A DNA stretch of 8,929 bases from Porticoccaceae bacterium (GCA_030741175.1 JASLVT010000011.1:1-8929), one strand, 5' to 3'; counted from the stretch's first letter, positions 1-7,304 are shown. A program made the numbers and translations. The notes: generated by a model not told the origin, from the sequence alone.

Positions 1-2
1 CT

Positions 3-752
3 ATGGTAGTTAAGCACCCCAAAGAAAAAACTGTTCTTGTGGTGCGACCTCTGCGTGAGCAGGATGCCTTTTTACAGTTACTTAAGGCAGCTGATATCAG
101 CTACTGTTACAACCCCATTATGCGCATTGTGCCAATAACAGAGCCATCGGCATCGGTTGAGCGCATAAGAGACTTGATGCTCCAGTTTGCTCAATTCGAT
201 CAGGCGATTTTTATCAGTGCGAATGCGGCGGAGCAGGCAATTGAATGGCTGGACCAATACTGGCCCATGTTGCCCGAGGTACAGTTATTTGCTGTGGGTC
301 AGCAAACAGCACAGATTCTAAAGGATTATGGTGCTCAGGTGTTGTCGCCACAAAGGCAACAAAATACCGAGGGTCTACTTCAAGAAATGCCACAGCTGCA
401 ACATCTTGATAATAAGTCAGTGATTATCTTTCGCGGCGCCGGTGGTCGCACCACATTAGCAGACACATTGATCAACCGCGGCGCATCAGTGACTTATTGC
501 GATCTGTATCGGCGTGTGATCGACCCGGATAGCCTTGCTCAGGCTCAAGCTGAGGTCTATCAGTGCCTTGTTGCTCACAGCGGTGAATTACTCCAAGCCA
601 TGGGTCCTAACCGTAACAAGGCTACAGCTCTCGTTGTGCCAAGTGATCGGGTTGCCGCTATTGGTCGCGATCTCGGCTATGAGCGCCTAGTGGTTGCCGA
701 AAGTGCTTTGCCCGAGCCGATGTGCAGGGCAGTCCAACAGGCGCTGGCTTGA
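3..752 (+). CDS. hemD: Uroporphyrinogen-III synthase
   Basis: This enzyme closes and inverts ring D of hydroxymethylbilane to give uroporphyrinogen III, the branch point to haem, sirohaem and cobalamin; it is cytosolic. The 249-residue protein fits the family (about 246 in E. coli). Visible family landmarks are the first-domain strand VLVVRP (11-16), FISANA (70-75), AVGQQTA (97-103), FRGAGGR (143-149), the YRR following it (169-171), HSGELL (192-197, usually TSGE in relatives) and VPSDRVA (212-218). These match the two-lobed HemD fold. The ATG lies 2 bases from the window edge, so its ribosome site cannot be seen and a start further upstream is possible. Eight residues precede the usual first strand, which suits this ATG. 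hemX and hemY follow, as in the gammaproteobacterial hemCDXY operon, so hemC is expected just upstream. The 77-base gap to hemX shows no convincing promoter, so co-transcription is likely. Confidence 0.93.
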   Translation: MVVKHPKEKTVLVVRPLREQDAFLQLLKAADISYCYNPIMRIVPITEPSASVERIRDLMLQFAQFDQAIFISANAAEQAIEWLDQYWPMLPEVQLFAVGQQTAQILKDYGAQVLSPQRQQNTEGLLQEMPQLQHLDNKSVIIFRGAGGRTTLADTLINRGASVTYCDLYRRVIDPDSLAQAQAEVYQCLVAHSGELLQAMGPNRNKATALVVPSDRVAAIGRDLGYERLVVAESALPEPMCRAVQQALA

Positions 753-829
753 ATCAATCAGTGATTTGGTTTGAGCATAAAATAGGCTAAGATTTTCCAA
801 TTAATTCGCTGAGCAATAGAGGGCTAACA

Positions 830-1933
830 GTGGCAAAAACCAGTAAACCAGCTGCACCTGATGCACCAACGAAGCAAAATGAAACGCCACAGGTGGAGAA
901 AAAAACCAAGGCAGTGAGATCTCCAGGGCGATCAAAGACTGTTTTAAAAACATTGTTAGTGATAGTTGTTGTTGCCCTATTGGTAGGGGGTGCTTGGTTT
1001 CTGCAACATTATTGGCAGATGGATAGGCAAGATATGCTCGAGCGGATAGGCATGCTGTCATCCAAAGTGAATAGTCTAGAGCAGAACTTCAGCAGCAGTG
1101 ACAAGGCTATTGATGAACAAACTCAGCTTATTGATGATGTGCAAAAATTCGCCACCGATCTGGCGCAAACTCTTAGCCAACAGAATCAGCAGTTACGAGA
1201 ATTGAGCTTGGCTGCGCCAGAGAATCGCTTAATTGCTGAGGCTCTCCACCTCAGTCAACTCGCCAGTTGGCGGGTACAGACTGAGCGTAGCAACAGGATT
1301 CCATTGATATTACTAGAAAATGCCGATACCGCTTTAGCCCGCTTAAAAGGTGTTGATGTGGCTGCCGCGCGCAACGCCTTGGCAGCTGATATGCAAGCAT
1401 TACGGGATATTGATGGGGTGGATGCAGAGGCGGTATTTATCGAGATAAGTCAGATAGCGATCAAGGTCGATCAATTGACTATGACGAAATCTGCGCCTGT
1501 GCCATCTTCTGCGCTCGAGCGCTCGGCCACAGAGCCTGACTCGGAGATTGCTATTTTAGATCGGTTTATTGGCAATCTGAGTCAGCTAGTCCGAATTCGC
1601 CAGCATGATCAGCCGGTGACACCGCTACTGCAAGCGGCGGATCAAAAAACAGTCCGACACAATCTATCATTTCAGTTTCAATACGCTCAGACAGCGCTAT
1701 TGCTTGGTCAGCAGAAGCTGTATCAGCAAAGCCTAACCGCAGCTAAAACATCACTCGAGCGGTTTTTTCTGCAAACTGCTGATTTGCAGAGCATCTTAAA
1801 GCAACTAGACCAACTGATTGATGTGCGCATTGCCGTGCCACTACCTCGAGTTAATGGGTCGGTGCAGGCTGTTCAGGAACTGATGCAGAACGCTCCAGCC
1901 GAGTCGAGTGGGTCCCAGGGGCAAACACCATGA
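830..1933 (+). CDS. hemX: HemX, membrane protein of the haem operon
   Basis: This is a 367-residue inner-membrane protein of the HemX family. The family was once labelled uroporphyrinogen-III methyltransferase, but the protein shows no SAM-binding motif and its biochemical role is unsettled. Visible order: a lysine-, proline- and alanine-rich cytoplasmic segment (1-38), one transmembrane helix (about 39-58, rich in V, L and A), a predicted periplasmic coiled coil rich in Q, E and S (about 62-125), then the conserved region around EALHLSQLASWRVQTERS (137-154) and ENADTALARL (163-172). A C-terminal helical region (about 240-315) resembles the E. coli HemX C-terminus. The start is GTG, chosen because AGAGG (818-822) lies 7 bases upstream and it gives the expected short cytoplasmic tail. 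Its stop overlaps the hemY start in ATGA, suggesting translational coupling. Family assignment is strong; function is not known from sequence. Confidence 0.9.
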   Translation: MAKTSKPAAPDAPTKQNETPQVEKKTKAVRSPGRSKTVLKTLLVIVVVALLVGGAWFLQHYWQMDRQDMLERIGMLSSKVNSLEQNFSSSDKAIDEQTQLIDDVQKFATDLAQTLSQQNQQLRELSLAAPENRLIAEALHLSQLASWRVQTERSNRIPLILLENADTALARLKGVDVAAARNALAADMQALRDIDGVDAEAVFIEISQIAIKVDQLTMTKSAPVPSSALERSATEPDSEIAILDRFIGNLSQLVRIRQHDQPVTPLLQAADQKTVRHNLSFQFQYAQTALLLGQQKLYQQSLTAAKTSLERFFLQTADLQSILKQLDQLIDVRIAVPLPRVNGSVQAVQELMQNAPAESSGSQGQTP

Positions 1934-3138
1934 GGAAGCTCCTATTATTGTTAGCACTGGCTTTGCTGACAGGTGCCGCAGTTGTTTGGCTTATGCAGCA
2001 GGGTAGCGGCTATCTGTTGATCGGTTTTGGCAAGACTAGCATCGAGATGAGCCTTTGGGTTGCTGGAACAGTCTACTTTGTCACCACTTTAACGCTCATA
2101 TGGCTGGTGCTTTTGGCTAAATGGCTAGTGGCGGCGGGCGGTCTTCGGCAATGGTGGACATCGAGACGTCATGTCAGACAGTTGAGCAAAACAGCCCAAG
2201 GGTTACTCCATTATGCCGACCAAGACTGGGTCAAGGCCAAGGAGTTACTGACAGCTTCAGCACAGTTGTCATCCATGTCTGATATCAATCTATTGTTTGC
2301 CGCACAAGCGGCAGCCGAGGCCGATAATAGAGAAGAGGCAAATCGTCTACTTCAACGGTTGCAGGACAGTCACCCAAATGCTGCAGCTGTGGCTGCTAAA
2401 ATCCAAATTAGATTGCTTATTGATGATGGACAGTTAGATCAGGCTCTCACACAGTTACAGCCGTTGTATCGAGATAATCCCAGTGATGCAGGGTTGATAA
2501 GGCTACTGACAAGGATCTATTGCGAACAACAAGATTGGTATTCAGCGCAGCGCTTACTGCGGGATATCAAACATTACAATGCGCTACCCAAAGAGGCGAT
2601 CACTGATCTACAAATAAAGGTATATGTTGCATTGCTCAATGATATTGATAGCAAGCCAGACTCAAATAAGACAGAGCAATATGATGAGCTTAGCGAGCTT
2701 TGGGATATGGTGCCCAGAGCATTGCGCAAGCTGCCAGAGTTAATTGTTCCCTATGCCGATGCGTTGGCGCGAATTAAAGCTACAGAGCGGTTATTACCTC
2801 TTCTCAGCGGTGCACTCAATAATCACTGGCACTCCGATTTAGTGGAGCGCTTTGGTCTCTTGACTATGGCGAATGGAGAAAAGCAATTGGCCACAGCAGA
2901 AAAATGGTTGCTCAATCATCAGCAGGATGCTGGGCTTCTCCTTGCTCTGGGCCGCATTTGTGCGCGTCTGGAGCTTAGGGGTAAAGCAAAGGACTATCTT
3001 AACAGTGCTTTGGCACTGGATTCGCGGCCTGAGGTGTATTTTGAGTTGGCCCAACTGCTGGATAGTATGGGAGAGGCTGAGGTCAGCGTAGATATGCATC
3101 GCCTTGGCCTTGAGGTTGCGATCGACAGCAGGAATTAG
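1930..3138 (+). CDS. hemY: HemY, TPR-containing inner-membrane protein of the haem operon
   Basis: This is a 402-residue proteobacterial HemY, unrelated to the Bacillus protoporphyrinogen oxidase of the same name. Two transmembrane helices are visible (about 4-23 and 42-68). Between them is the family signature GYLLIGFGKTSIEMSLW (27-43), comparable to the G-Y-x-L-I ... I-E-x-S motif of E. coli HemY. The rest (about 80-400) is helical and built of TPR-like repeats, for example around WVKAKELLTAS (100-110), QLDQALTQLQPLYRDNP (168-184), DWYSAQRLLRDI (202-213) and GKAKDYLNSALALDS near the C-terminus. TPR domains usually bind proteins, so a scaffolding or regulatory role in tetrapyrrole synthesis is plausible, but this is inference. 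The ATG start sits inside the hemX stop (ATGA overlap). Its stop is 4 bases from the stop of the convergent mnmC gene. Confidence 0.9.
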   Translation: MRKLLLLLALALLTGAAVVWLMQQGSGYLLIGFGKTSIEMSLWVAGTVYFVTTLTLIWLVLLAKWLVAAGGLRQWWTSRRHVRQLSKTAQGLLHYADQDWVKAKELLTASAQLSSMSDINLLFAAQAAAEADNREEANRLLQRLQDSHPNAAAVAAKIQIRLLIDDGQLDQALTQLQPLYRDNPSDAGLIRLLTRIYCEQQDWYSAQRLLRDIKHYNALPKEAITDLQIKVYVALLNDIDSKPDSNKTEQYDELSELWDMVPRALRKLPELIVPYADALARIKATERLLPLLSGALNNHWHSDLVERFGLLTMANGEKQLATAEKWLLNHQQDAGLLLALGRICARLELRGKAKDYLNSALALDSRPEVYFELAQLLDSMGEAEVSVDMHRLGLEVAIDSRN

Positions 3139-3156
3139 TCTGCTAGAGCCGTTTTT
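3127..3156 (+). terminator. Weak candidate rho-independent terminator after hemY
   Basis: AGCAG (3127-3131) can pair with CTGCT (3140-3144) around an 8-base loop. A run of six T follows at 3152-3157. The stem is only 5 bp and 7 bases separate it from the T run, so this is a poor match to a classical terminator. Its location at a tight convergent junction is where one would be expected. It overlaps the ends of both hemY and mnmC. Confidence 0.2.
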
Positions 3157-4393
3157 TCTTCAGATCGCGAATCATAAAGCGCGCTGGATGTAGTGCTAAA
3201 CGCAAGTCTTCGTCCAATATCGCTGTTTCGCCGGCAAGTTCAGATGCCAATATCTCCGCGCTCAATGGCGCATAACTCAGCCCTCGAGAGCCCATACCAC
3301 AGTTAATATACAGATTGGGCAAATAGCTGCCGCCGGCTTCTATGTTGGCCTTTGCATTGTGTCGTAGGGAGCCGTAGTCCTTGATCATTTGTGTCAAATC
3401 GGGAACAGCACCAACAATAGGTAAATAATCCTTAGTAGTACAACGATAGTTGGCGCGCCCCGATAGGTCAGTCAACGTCTGTGCGCCGATGGCGTTGGCA
3501 ATACCAGCATCCGTGGAGCATATTTGATCAAGGTTGGTTTGATGATCTTCAGTGCGCACAGCGGTGGTAAACAGCCCTTTATTATAGGTGGCGCCAATAC
3601 TGTGAAGACCATGCTGTTGCGGTGTGATGTAGCCCTGTCCACAGATTACGGTTTTTAGTGCGGAGATTGCTGTATTGGTTGGTATTTGACTCACTTGTCC
3701 GCGAAGCTGGCTGACTGGTAAAAAGTCGGTTTGCTGAAATTGCCTGCAACCGAAGGCATTGGCAATCACCAGGGTTTCGGTAGTTAAGCAAGGTTGCTTA
3801 TCTGTGCCAAATAACTGCCAGCGATGATCAATATATTCTATCCGCTGGATATCAGCCTTAATCAGCGGTATTTGATGAAGACTCAGTAGCTGTTGGCAAA
3901 TAGCGGCGGGGGGCAACCAGCCAAGTTGTGAAAAATAGAGACCTAGGCTGGCCTGTAAGTTGATGCCGGAAAATTTACACAGTGCCTTGTTGTTGAGCAG
4001 TTGGACGAAATCGGGCTGATCTTTAAAGCGCTGACCAATAATCTCAAAGTCGCTTTTAATTTTGTCACTTTCGGGTACTACAATAACGCCGCACTGTTCG
4101 CCTAGGCCTTGCTCCCAGAATGGTTTGTAGTAACGGCTGGCAAACTGCATTGCACTGAGGTTAAACCGCGGTAGCAAATCCTCTCGCGGTGATAACTTGG
4201 GATAGACAATAGCTTGAGGATTGCCTGACGCCTCGCAACCGGCGAGTGGATGGCGATCAATAAGCCTGACATTAAAGCCGCGTTGGGTAAGGGCAGCAGC
4301 TGTGGTGCAACCGGCGATGCCAGCGCCAAGTACTACTATATCTTGGGTTGATCTGCGGGCGGGTGATTGATCGATATGCCAGTTGTTAGACAT
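3143..4393 (-). CDS. mnmC: MnmC-type FAD-dependent cmnm5(s2)U34 oxidoreductase, lacking the methyltransferase domain
   Basis: This FAD enzyme is expected to remove the carboxymethyl group from cmnm5(s2)U at tRNA wobble position 34, giving nm5(s2)U. Numbered from the ATG at 4393 (416 residues): dinucleotide-binding GAGIAG (23-28), flavin-contact ASGNPQAIVYPKL (55-67), the MnmC signature from Arg313 through CTTKDYLPIVGAVPD (318-332), GMGSRGLSYAPLSAE (366-380), and a basic C-terminal tail starting LHPARF (401). These match the C-terminal half of E. coli MnmC. The bifunctional protein is about 670 residues, and the N-terminal SAM-dependent methyltransferase half is absent; the space upstream is occupied by fldB. 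The ATG is preferred because it follows the fldB stop by 14 bases; a TTG at 4447 in frame would overlap fldB by 40 bases. No clear ribosome site is visible before the ATG. Glycine-oxidase-like deaminase is a less likely alternative because the MnmC-specific motifs are well kept. Confidence 0.85.
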   Translation of the reverse strand: MSNNWHIDQSPARRSTQDIVVLGAGIAGCTTAAALTQRGFNVRLIDRHPLAGCEASGNPQAIVYPKLSPREDLLPRFNLSAMQFASRYYKPFWEQGLGEQCGVIVVPESDKIKSDFEIIGQRFKDQPDFVQLLNNKALCKFSGINLQASLGLYFSQLGWLPPAAICQQLLSLHQIPLIKADIQRIEYIDHRWQLFGTDKQPCLTTETLVIANAFGCRQFQQTDFLPVSQLRGQVSQIPTNTAISALKTVICGQGYITPQQHGLHSIGATYNKGLFTTAVRTEDHQTNLDQICSTDAGIANAIGAQTLTDLSGRANYRCTTKDYLPIVGAVPDLTQMIKDYGSLRHNAKANIEAGGSYLPNLYINCGMGSRGLSYAPLSAEILASELAGETAILDEDLRLALHPARFMIRDLKKKRL

Positions 4394-4407
4394 TGATAGG
4401 GCGCATG

Positions 4408-4941
4408 TTAGAGCAAGCCAAATTCTTGGATAATTTGTTTCGACCAACGCTCAATATAAGCATCGGTTAACTCAAACTGATTTTCATCATCCAGAGCGAG
4501 ACCGACAAAGAACTTTTGATCTGCGGTCAGTGCTTGGGATTGGTCGAACTGATAACCTTGATTGGGCCAGGTTCCCACGGCAGTGGCGCCAATATTGACG
4601 ATCTTTGCCCATAAATAGCCAAGTGCATCCTGAAACCACTCGGGGTAGCCAATCTGATCGCCAAGGCCATAGATCGCAACTTTGCATCGGCTGAGATCGA
4701 GTGTATCAATTGTGTCCCAATTTGCTTCCCAATCCTCTTGTAATTCGCCGTAATCCCAGGTGGGGATGCCAAGAATAAGATATTGGTAATCAGCCATTAA
4801 TGTTACGGGATCTTCGGCGATATTGTGCAGTGCCACTAGGTCGTTGCCGCAGATATCGTTGATGCAATCACGGATTTTTTCTGCCGCCATTTCGGTGTAG
4901 CAAGTTGAGCTACCATAAAATAAGCCAATCATATTACTCAT
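4408..4941 (-). CDS. fldB: Long-chain flavodoxin, FldB type
   Basis: This is a 177-residue FMN-binding electron carrier (E. coli FldB is 173). Landmarks: the FMN phosphate loop SSTCYTE (11-17) after the first strand IGLFYG, the loop with Trp62 and its [10 protein letters not shown] context (62-71), and the [13 protein letters not shown] loop (91-103) that stacks on the isoalloxazine ring. A long-chain insertion and the tail [15 protein letters not shown] (146-160) follow. The segment [20 protein letters not shown] is near-identical to E. coli FldB, favouring FldB over FldA. A start at 4995 would add 18 residues inside trmL and lose the family N-terminus. The chosen ATG (4941-4939) overlaps the trmL stop in ATGA, and an AGGG lies 12 bases upstream. 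Position between trmL and mnmC suggests co-expression with tRNA modification. Flavodoxins can reduce radical-SAM enzymes such as MiaB; the true partner here is unknown. Confidence 0.93.
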   Translation of the reverse strand: MSNMIGLFYGSSTCYTEMAAEKIRDCINDICGNDLVALHNIAEDPVTLMADYQYLILGIPTWDYGELQEDWEANWDTIDTLDLSRCKVAIYGLGDQIGYPEWFQDALGYLWAKIVNIGATAVGTWPNQGYQFDQSQALTADQKFFVGLALDDENQFELTDAYIERWSKQIIQEFGLL

Positions 4942-5426
4942 GATAGATTGTCGCCCTGAGTTTGCAGGCTGCCTGTAAAGCCCAGTTGCCGCCAAGCTTC
5001 GTAGGCCACAATAGAGACACTGTTCGAGAGATTTAGACTTCGACTCCCCTCTTGCATTGGCAGACGCAATACATGCTCTGAGCCTATATTAGTGCGAATC
5101 TGCTCAGGCAGACCCCTTGTTTCAGGGCCGAATAACAATGTATCGCCCGGTTGATATTGAACTGCAGAATAACAAACAGTGCCTTTGGTGCTCAGGGCAT
5201 AAATAGCATGGGATTGAATATTTGCACGGTAGTCATCCCAGTTGGCATGTACCTCAAGGGACTGGAACTCGCGATAGTCGAGTCCGGCACGTCTAAGCTT
5301 TTTATCATCCAGATCAAAACCCAATGGCTCAATTAGATGCAATTGAAAGCCGGTATTGGCACAGAGGCGAATAATATTGCCGGTATTAGGCGGTATCTCT
5401 GGTTGGTAAAGGACTATATTGAGCAT
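4938..5426 (-). CDS. trmL: tRNA (cytidine(34)/cmnm5U(34)-2'-O)-methyltransferase
   Basis: TrmL is a SPOUT-family SAM-dependent methyltransferase that 2'-O-methylates the wobble nucleotide of the tRNA-Leu isoacceptors CmAA and cmnm5UmAA. The 162-residue protein closely follows E. coli TrmL (157): N-terminal [20 protein letters not shown] with its PPNTGN element (12-17), RRAGLDY (45-51), SPOUT motif 2 [10 protein letters not shown] (98-107), and motif 3 with the deep trefoil knot, RLPM (121-124) through [18 protein letters not shown] (128-145). The ATG at 5426 matches the family N-terminus. An in-frame GTG at 5441 would add five residues (MKRKI) and has AGGG 7 bases before it, so it cannot be excluded. 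However, the best promoter candidate would start transcription about at that AGGG. It is the first gene of a minus-strand operon with fldB and mnmC and overlaps fldB in ATGA. It is expressed divergently from yheU. Confidence 0.94.
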   Translation of the reverse strand: MLNIVLYQPEIPPNTGNIIRLCANTGFQLHLIEPLGFDLDDKKLRRAGLDYREFQSLEVHANWDDYRANIQSHAIYALSTKGTVCYSAVQYQPGDTLLFGPETRGLPEQIRTNIGSEHVLRLPMQEGSRSLNLSNSVSIVAYEAWRQLGFTGSLQTQGDNLS

Positions 5427-5454
5427 AATTTTTCGTTTCACCGTCTAGCCCTGT

Positions 5455-5463
5455 ATTATCGCA
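5455..5463 (-). promoter_or_regulatory. Candidate extended -10 promoter for trmL-fldB-mnmC
   Basis: On the minus strand the sequence TGCGATAAT (5463 down to 5455) fits an extended -10 element, with GATAAT differing from TATAAT at one base. No good -35 hexamer lies at 16-18 bases; TTCAAC at 15 bases is weak. Transcription would start near 5448, leaving a leader of about 22 bases before the ATG at 5426. It lies in the 139-base trmL-yheU divergent gap, the only obvious place for the operon promoter. Confidence 0.35.
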
Positions 5464-5580
5464 TTAAATAAGGCAGTTGAACTAGATTGCTAGCCAGCGA
5501 TTAAGAGCTTTCTGCAGTAGAGAAAAATATGCCGAGCCGATAAAGTGGGTGTTATATAGATTGTTGAAGGCACAGATCCG

Positions 5581-5910
5581 GTGATTGAAATTCCCCTAGA
5601 GCGTCTTAGCGCGGATATCCTAACGGCGATTATCGAAGAATTTATCCTTCGAGACGGCACTGATTATGGTGCTCATGAGGCGAGTATGGAGAGTAAAATT
5701 GCTCAAGTGCAACGTCAAATAGTGCGCGGTGATGTGCTGATTACGTTTGATCCTGTTACAGAGAACTGTACCCTATTAACAAAACACCAATTTCAGCGTT
5801 ACTGTGACAGGCAGAATCCGGCTGAGCAATCAGATCTTTCGTCTGATACCTACACAGATGCTCAAGCCTATGAAGACTATTCGCAAGACTCAGGCCATAA
5901 CATTGACTAG
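5581..5910 (+). CDS. yheU: YheU family (UPF0270) protein with acidic C-terminal tail
   Basis: This is a 109-residue protein whose first 75 residues match the small YheU/UPF0270 family of unknown function (72 in E. coli): IPLERLSADIL (4-14), the FILRDGTDYGAHE core (21-33), and KIAQVQRQIVRGD (39-51), ending near KHQFQRY (68-74). The remaining 35 residues (75-109) are rich in D, S, Q and Y, look disordered and have no counterpart in the E. coli protein. The GTG start at 5581 is preceded by GAAGG (5566-5570) with 10 bases of spacing and gives the family N-terminus directly. The end overlaps tilS (8 bases if tilS starts at its TTG, more if it starts further upstream). A housekeeping role, perhaps nucleic-acid related, is possible from the company it keeps, but no catalytic motif is visible and I do not assign a function. 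Confidence 0.85.
   Translation: MIEIPLERLSADILTAIIEEFILRDGTDYGAHEASMESKIAQVQRQIVRGDVLITFDPVTENCTLLTKHQFQRYCDRQNPAEQSDLSSDTYTDAQAYEDYSQDSGHNID
5892..5905 (+). promoter_or_regulatory. Shine-Dalgarno and TTG start supporting the tilS start
   Basis: AGG (5892-5894) stands 8 bases before TTG (5903-5905) in the tilS frame. The upstream in-frame ATG codons (5804, 5858, 5870) have no comparable purine-rich site and give longer, non-conserved N-termini. The site lies inside the end of yheU, implying translational coupling. An AGG is a short motif, so this supports the TTG start without proving it. Confidence 0.4.
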
Positions 5911-7243
5911 ACAACGACTTACTGCAGCTAATCTATTTGCCGCTTGGCGACAGCAGCTTGATAGGGCACCGCATATTCTAGTGGCGCTGAGTGGTGGGCT
6001 AGATTCAACGCTACTTCTGCACTTGGTAGCTGAGGCTCTACCGGTCGGAAAAATTCGCGCTATCCATATCAATCATGGTCTGTCACCCCGTGCGGATGCT
6101 TGGCAGGCACAGGCTGAGGCTTATTGTCGTTCACTTGGCGTGGCATTTTATAGCGAGACTGTTGAGGTGGTTGCAGATGGTGAAGGCATAGAGGCTGCTG
6201 CGCGATCTGCGAGATATGATGTCTTTGAGCGTCTGCTAGAAAAAGATGCTGTTTTGTTGCTCGGCCATCATGGCGATGATCAGGCAGAGACATTGCTTTA
6301 TCGTTTGATGCGTGGCTCGGGTACCAAGGGGCTTGCCGGTATGCCCGCCGAGCGGGTTCTGGGTTTAGGTCGATTGATTAGGCCCCTGTTACCATGGTCA
6401 AAATCTGAATTGCAGCACTGTGCCTTACAGCGACAACTGAGTTGGATTGAGGATGATAGTAATGCGGATAATCGATTTGATCGCAACTATTTGCGTAATC
6501 AAGTTGTGCCGGTAATTGCCCAGCGTTGGCCTGACTATGCCCAATCATTTGGACGGACCGCCACGCATGCAGCAGAGGCAGAGCAGTTGGCCGAAGCGTT
6601 GGCCAAACAAGATTTAGCTCAGCTTAAGCCGCGAGTTGAGCGTGCCGGTTGGTCTATCGCAATTGAGCCATTGCTTAGCGCAACTAGTCTGCGGCAACGC
6701 AATGTTCTGCGTCACTGGTCAGCAACTCTAGGATTGCCGATGCCAAATGGGCAGATTATCGATGAAATCAACGATTCCCTATTATCGGCGCGAGATGATG
6801 GTGAGCCCCTTGTGGCATGGCAATCGATACAGTGGCGCCGTTTTCGGGGGCGCTTATATTTGCTCCGAGCAGAGTCTGGAGAATTTGATAATACCCAGAG
6901 TTGGCAGTGGTCGGTTGAGCATAGCCTCACTCTTAGCGATGGTAGTTCTCTAGAGGTGCAAGAGGTTGCGGGTGAGGGCCTTGTGCTGCCGTCAGACCAT
7001 GGTCTTACTGTGCGCTACAGACAAGGTGGCGAGCGCTGTAGGCCAGTGGGGCGCAACCACTCTAACAGTCTCAAAAAGTTGCTCCAAGAGTTCGCTTTGG
7101 AGCCTTGGTGGCGAGATAGAATGCCACTGCTATTTATGGGTGAAACCTTGGTTGCCGTAGGTGATTGCTGGATTTGTGACGGCTGGCAGGCAGGGCCTCA
7201 GCAACAGGGGAAAAAAATTCGCTGGCAGGTCAACTCTTTGTAG
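5903..7243 (+). CDS. tilS: tRNA(Ile)-lysidine synthetase
   Basis: TilS uses ATP to join lysine to C34 of the CAU-anticodon isoleucine tRNA, changing both its codon reading (AUA) and its charging identity; it is essential in most bacteria. From the TTG (446 residues; E. coli has 432), the N-terminal PP-loop ATPase has SGGLDS (30-35), the conserved IHINHGLS strand near 54-61, GHHGDDQAET (121-130), RGSGTKGLAGM (137-147) and WIEDDSN...DRNYLR (181-198). A helical middle domain follows, then the TilS C-terminal domain (about 369-446) with GGERCRPVGRNHSNSLKKL, LEPWWRDRMPLLF and GETLVAVGD. All motifs expected for activity are present. The start is uncertain: ATG at 5870 gives 457 residues and a longer overlap with yheU, but has no visible ribosome site. 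pyrG follows after 148 bases, an order also known in pseudomonads. Confidence 0.95.
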   Translation: MTRQRLTAANLFAAWRQQLDRAPHILVALSGGLDSTLLLHLVAEALPVGKIRAIHINHGLSPRADAWQAQAEAYCRSLGVAFYSETVEVVADGEGIEAAARSARYDVFERLLEKDAVLLLGHHGDDQAETLLYRLMRGSGTKGLAGMPAERVLGLGRLIRPLLPWSKSELQHCALQRQLSWIEDDSNADNRFDRNYLRNQVVPVIAQRWPDYAQSFGRTATHAAEAEQLAEALAKQDLAQLKPRVERAGWSIAIEPLLSATSLRQRNVLRHWSATLGLPMPNGQIIDEINDSLLSARDDGEPLVAWQSIQWRRFRGRLYLLRAESGEFDNTQSWQWSVEHSLTLSDGSSLEVQEVAGEGLVLPSDHGLTVRYRQGGERCRPVGRNHSNSLKKLLQEFALEPWWRDRMPLLFMGETLVAVGDCWICDGWQAGPQQQGKKIRWQVNSL

Positions 7244-7284
7244 ATCGCAGTGGCATACCGACTGCCTTTCTGGTAATCTGCTAA

Positions 7285-7304
7285 CCCATCTTGAATAGGA
7301 TGGG
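7285..7304 (+). other. Stem-loop in the tilS-pyrG gap
   Basis: CCCATC (7285-7290) pairs perfectly with GATGGG (7299-7304) around an 8-base loop. CTGG (7270-7273) and CCAG (7311-7314) could add an outer 4-bp stem. No T run follows directly, so it is not a standard terminator, though two T6 tracts occur 50-70 bases downstream. It may be a weak tilS 3' end, a pyrG leader structure, or chance. Confidence 0.25.

Noticed and set aside
753..829. Possible promoter between hemD and hemX (TTGGTT at 766-771, 16 bases, TAAGAT at 788-793).
   Set aside because: Only half of the -35 and four of six -10 bases match; hemX is normally co-transcribed with hemD, so I do not call a promoter.
1037..1760. CTCGAGCG octamer recurring three times in hemX (about 1037, 1514 and 1753).
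   Set aside because: Each copy falls in coding sequence as ordinary Leu-Glu-Arg codons; spacing is irregular and no function is suggested.
5521..5560. TTATATAGA (5552-5560) as a -10 box for yheU-tilS.
   Set aside because: No recognisable -35 at the proper distance and no TG extension; a promoter is expected in this gap but I cannot place it.
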